DNA of 64,000 nucleotides, taken from the NCBI RefSeq assembly GCF_002234675.1, contig NC_019870.2:5092485-5156484 (forward strand). Reading direction: 5' to 3'. The notes below the pieces were generated by a model, which did no database searches, was not told where the DNA came from, and saw only the letters and a program-made list of their open reading frames with translations. Source of the DNA: Oryzias latipes (taxonomy: Eukaryota > Chordata > Actinopteri > Beloniformes > Adrianichthyidae). Positions 59,758-64,000 of the stretch are shown piece by piece (position 1 is the first letter of the stretch; each line of letters opens with the position of its first letter). Both the position numbers and the translations under genes were made by a program.

Positions 59758-62700
59758 AGACCATGGATCTTAATATTGATTGTGGGAATCTGGACAAAAT
59801 ATTTTTTACAAAAACGTTTTTACAAAAAATATGAAGAAAATTGAAACTTTTTTTATCACAACTTTCCATCTCAAGATTCCTTGCCTCCTCCTTTTTTAAA
59901 TTTAATTTAATTTTTATTTTTTGGAAAAAGGTCCTGATTTATGTTTGCAAAATTTGAGACATACATCTCTCTAAATGCTGATTGTAATTGGAGAGTTCCG
60001 ATCTTTTCTGATATTCACTTTCTGACCTTTTCCAACATTTCAATCAAGTTTTTTTTGTAGCATTCGGACTTTTTAACTGTTGGCTTCACTCAGAATTCTG
60101 ATTTATTTTTTCTTTATTCATAATTCTGATAATCTGGTCTGGAACAAGGAAAAGAGTCAGATATCTGAGTTAATTTAAAAAATTCTCAAAATTCTTAATC
60201 TAATTTGAGAGTTCACTCTTTCCTACCACATTTTGTGTCACAGTTTTACCTTTAAACAAGTTTAATTTCCAGCATACAACGTAAACTTGCCACTTCTTTT
60301 TTAGATTATGATTGAATGTTTCTCGCTTTTTAACATTTATTTTAAAAACATTGTTGATTGTTTCACACATTTTTTCTTTGTCTGTTTGACTTAATAATTC
60401 CGATTAAAAAACTGTGTACACTATTAGATTAATGTCTAATTTTTTCAGAGTTCCAACTTCCCTTCCTGCTGAAACACATTTGCATTTAAAATTCTGTAAT
60501 TCTATTACTTAAAAGGGGAAATAAAGTCACAAATCTGTTTATATTCAGCACTGAATCAATTGTTGGCTTGTTGAAAAATCAGGAAAAAAAAAATTTCAGC
60601 TGCAGTTCCATCCAAAAACATTCTGGCAGGAAGGCACCAAACTCTTATTTTGTTACTGCTCTTGAGAGAAAACTTGTATGATGGTTTTGCGAGCGTGAGC
60701 TCTGCAGAGTTTTCTGGCACAAATCACTGTGACATTTGTGCTTGTGGTTTTAAGGAAGGATCCCGCTCTCATTTTGAATCAGGCTCTATAAGAAAGTTTG
60801 ACATTTTACTGACATTTGGAGGCTTGCAACACATAGTCTGGGTATTTTGGCTAACAGAGACACACTGTAAAAAATAAACTTATTTATCTCCCTCTTGATG
60901 GAAAACAGGGCTTGTGGATAAAAACTGGCCTTCAGGGCCAGTTATGGAAACACTTTTTTTTCTTACTTCTTTTACTCCTTTTTTTCCGCTGAATACATTC
61001 CTCTTTGCTTCCAGGAATTCTTTTTACTTTACATTTCAGCATATTAATGTTGCTTATTCAGGAATTAAAAGACACATAGAAATCATATCACATTTTTTTC
61101 TGTGAAGCAAGAGTGACCACTGCACCACCATGCATATCTGGACATGGACATATCTGTTTTTCACTCAAATTCTATGAATTCTCCAGAAAATATCTGATGA
61201 ATTACCATCTGGGCTGCTGGGAAAGTACCAAACTCCTCTCCGTAGAAAATGATGACACTAACCAGTTGTCTGTTTTTCTTCACTTTTGAGGCAAATGGGA
61301 ATTTCCTCTTGAAGTGCAGAAAAATACCATAAAAACAAGCAGCAAGCACAACAGAAATGCAAAGAAAGATGAATTGGAGCCATTCAACAACAGAACCCGA
61401 AAATGTTTTAGAAAACATTTCCTCGATCCTTTCACATCACCAAAGTATTTACATCAAGATCTGGCACCTCTCGAGGGGCATTTGGACCCCAAATTCCAAT
61501 TAAAGAGATTAAGGAGAAGTCAAAAGAAACATATTGGAGTTTTTTAAGCCAAAAATTCCCTTTTTCATTCATCTAGTTCCAGCCCGACAGTCTGACTGCA
61601 CTTGTGATTTAAGGCGGCAACAAAGTGGAAATCACAAAAAGCCCAAACGCTGATCTGCAGCAGTCTTTTTCAGCACATGAGAACCTGACATCACTGCAAA
61701 CCACTGAGACTAAAATCAGCACTTGAACAGAAATGTTGCTTTTCTTTTTCTGAAGGCGGCAGCTTTTGTGTACCTCCAACTCTCCTGTGAGTAAAGCTCA
61801 ACAAGGCTTTTTTGTCTATAACTGAGAGCACGCTCAAGAACTTGGCCAAGGCACACTTGCACTTTTAAGGGGGTTCGTAATGCGTTGCAGAACTAAAATC
61901 CAATTATGCCTGGAGGGAGGCCAGATAAGAACAATGGACGGATTCAGTGAAGCCTGCAGCTGCTCCCCCCACCATAACTATGCCTCTTAAATTATATCTC
62001 CATATATTCTTCTCCTTAATGCCAAGGTTTTTAGATTTTTTTTCAATGCGACACTCAGACTCCCTTCTTCTCATCTATTTCAAACTGCACGTAGATACGT
62101 TAACAACAACTTGCATGTGATGGTGTTTCCAGAATTGGAATGCGGTTCCCTGGAGCGGATTCGCAAATACTCATGCAGAGACAGACATACTCCTCAGTTT
62201 GTCTCCACTGCTGTCAGAAGTCATTACACAAACAGCGCTGCCAGAATAATTCACTCGACTTTGGATTCAAGAGCTCCAAACCCGGAGAGAGGCCAAGAGG
62301 GGAGGGGGAGTTAGGAAAAACAGAGAATAGCAAATATGTGCCGGTGCCTTTTTTATTGCTGTTTTTTCTATTGGTACTTTCAGCTTGTGAACACTATCCT
62401 TTGTCCATTTTTTCTCTCAAAAGAAGAGTCATAACTCATTTTTAAGAAAACAACTGAACAGCTTTTTTTTCAGCTTTGAAAACAAATCAACTGGATGCAG
62501 AATTTTTAGCTTTGAAACGACTTGTTCCTACGGTGGCCCTGAATTCCAAATCACACCAACAAACACAAAAACATATTAAAGATCACAACCACAAAAACAA
62601 AAACAAAAAATTATATTACTGGCCTTTTTAAAATAAAACAAATGAAATGCCTATAATGCTACCAAATTAACCACTATGTTGTCATTACACGAGAAACATA

Positions 62701-64000
62701 TCTAGTATTATATAAATTGGTTTATGTTCCACCATGTCACTATAAACTTTGATTTGTTGAATAAGTATGCATGATATCCATACCAGAAAAAGCAAACAAG
62801 TGTTTCTTTATTCTACAGTACGGAGAAGGAGACAAGACAAATTGCGTAAAATACCCAAAATATGCTCATTTACAGTATGTATTTCATTACAGCGTTGTTA
62901 CTCAATAAAATGATTTATTTATTTATACATTTTTGCCAACAGACCGAAGCCCATTAATAGGCAAATTCTAAAAACCAGAAACCAGAGCAAATGGAACATG
63001 GAATAAAACAGCTTGTTGCTTGTGCTGGCTTAATCATTTATTTTAGGAAATTCTGAGGATAACCTTCGCCTGTTAACTTGTTGTTTTGTTTTTTTCAGTT
63101 TTCCTGGAGGAGATGTCAGGCATCTGATTGGCTGGTCCAAGCAGCCCACTGATTGGGTGACAGTGGAAGGCTGCTGATTGGTTGATTTGTTCAGAGGCCA
63201 AAGAATTGTAGTTGTAGCTTTCTGTCATTGTAGATCAGCGTTCTCAAACTCCATTTACCATGGGGCCACTGGAGGTAAAGTCTGGCTGAGGCTGGGTTGC
63301 AACCTCAGAGCGCTCAGCTCGTGGGTGTCTCAGTTTCAATCAACAAATACATAAACAAATGAATTTTATAAGACGCTGTGATGCTAGCCACCATGAGTAA
63401 ACTTTCGTATATAAGTATATGCTGAAAACTAGTGATAACCAAGTTTGCCCCCAAAGATTAAATTATGATATATGAATGGTAATTAGTAAGACATTATGGT
63501 TTGTATATGGCGTGTATGCGTGCACCCCCATGCAGGTGTGTGTGATCACTGCGCTCGCTCAGACAGAGGGACGGTGCTGCTCCGCCACACTTTCTAAACT
63601 GAAATCATCCAGCGTCTGAGCAAAACCAAAATAAACAAGTATGCTTGAAAAATGCTTGTGTGTCTCACAAGGTTTCTGACTGCTGACTCTCCCAAACAGT
63701 CGTCCACAAAGCAAGAGGCCCCACTTTGGTAAAAAAAACCAGACTGGATGGATTTCATCCAGAGAAGTGGAGCACCATAATTTATTGTTTAGACTTCATA
63801 TTTATGGAAAGAAGCTCTTTTAACAGAGCTTAGCATCCTTTTTTAAATCAAAAGTCTGCTTTTGTGCTTTTGGTTGATTTAAATGTTTTGTATAACTTGG
63901 GTTTTAATGCGTTTTCTTTCTTTGTTGAATGTTTTCACTTGATATTTTGTCATGTTTGATAGACATCAAGGACACTTTATACATTTCTGACACTTTTTGT
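59758..64000. other. Region without recognised genes
   Basis: About 4.2 kb. Short open frames have no family features. The part after about 63,235 (GATCAGCGTTCTCAAACTCC..GGGGCCACTGGAGG) resembles a hAT-derived repeat end. A cluster of three CCAAT boxes lies at 63.12-63.18 kb. Confidence 0.5.
63124..63181. promoter_or_regulatory. Three CTGATTGG (NF-Y/CCAAT) boxes at exact 25-bp spacing
   Basis: Identical octamers lie at 63124-63131, 63149-63156 and 63174-63181. Evenly spaced CCAAT boxes are typical of NF-Y-driven promoters. No gene is seen on either side within the window. Confidence 0.5.

Noticed and set aside
60650-60877. 75-codon frame with several Cys
   Set aside because: No start context, splice partner or family match.

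Overview
The window is vertebrate nuclear DNA, almost certainly from a percomorph teleost fish. The genes are intron-rich with GT-AG splicing, the introns and spacers are AT-rich, and the interspersed repeats are of fish type: a tRNA-derived SINE with an AFC-like tail, Tc1, hAT and TTAA-target DNA elements, and a probable LTR. The complement C9 gene has two thrombospondin repeats, the arrangement known from fish.

Layout: (1) 0.7-3.3 kb, minus strand: the 5' half of a rhotekin gene (rtkn), running off the left edge. (2) 6.0-26.0 kb, minus strand: a complete bdp1 gene (TFIIIB subunit B''). I rebuilt 27 coding exons plus a 5' UTR exon; the joined frame is 2,715 codons plus stop. It includes one 4.3-kb exon of repeated basic PKPN motifs and a 33-bp tandem repeat. 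Its promoter at about 26.03 kb has YY1-, CRE- and ZNF143-type sites. (3) 27.6-36.1 kb, minus strand: a complete dab2 gene (clathrin adaptor with a PTB domain, 13 coding exons, 761 codons plus stop). (4) 36.2-43.3 kb: gene desert with a broken Tc1 transposase and a probable solo LTR. (5) 43.4-52.1 kb, plus strand: a complete c9 gene (terminal complement pore subunit, 11 exons, 586 codons plus stop). (6) 52.2-58.1 kb: repeats, one unexplained promoter-like module and no recognised gene. (7) 58.1-58.8 kb, minus strand: the single-exon gas1 gene (GPI-anchored Hedgehog co-receptor, 248 aa). (8) 59-64 kb: no gene seen.

The genes do not form a pathway: RNA polymerase III initiation, endocytosis, complement lysis and Hedgehog reception simply sit side by side. 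The dab2-c9 neighbourhood is conserved in vertebrates (human 5p13).

The most unusual non-genic signal is a family of TTAA-flanked elements with about nine copies in 60 kb. Several copies carry an exon-like fragment resembling the start of the fish P2X7-C-terminal-domain-like proteins. I see no evidence of a wholly new biological system. All exon borders come from reading splice sites, phase and remembered protein families; no search was run.
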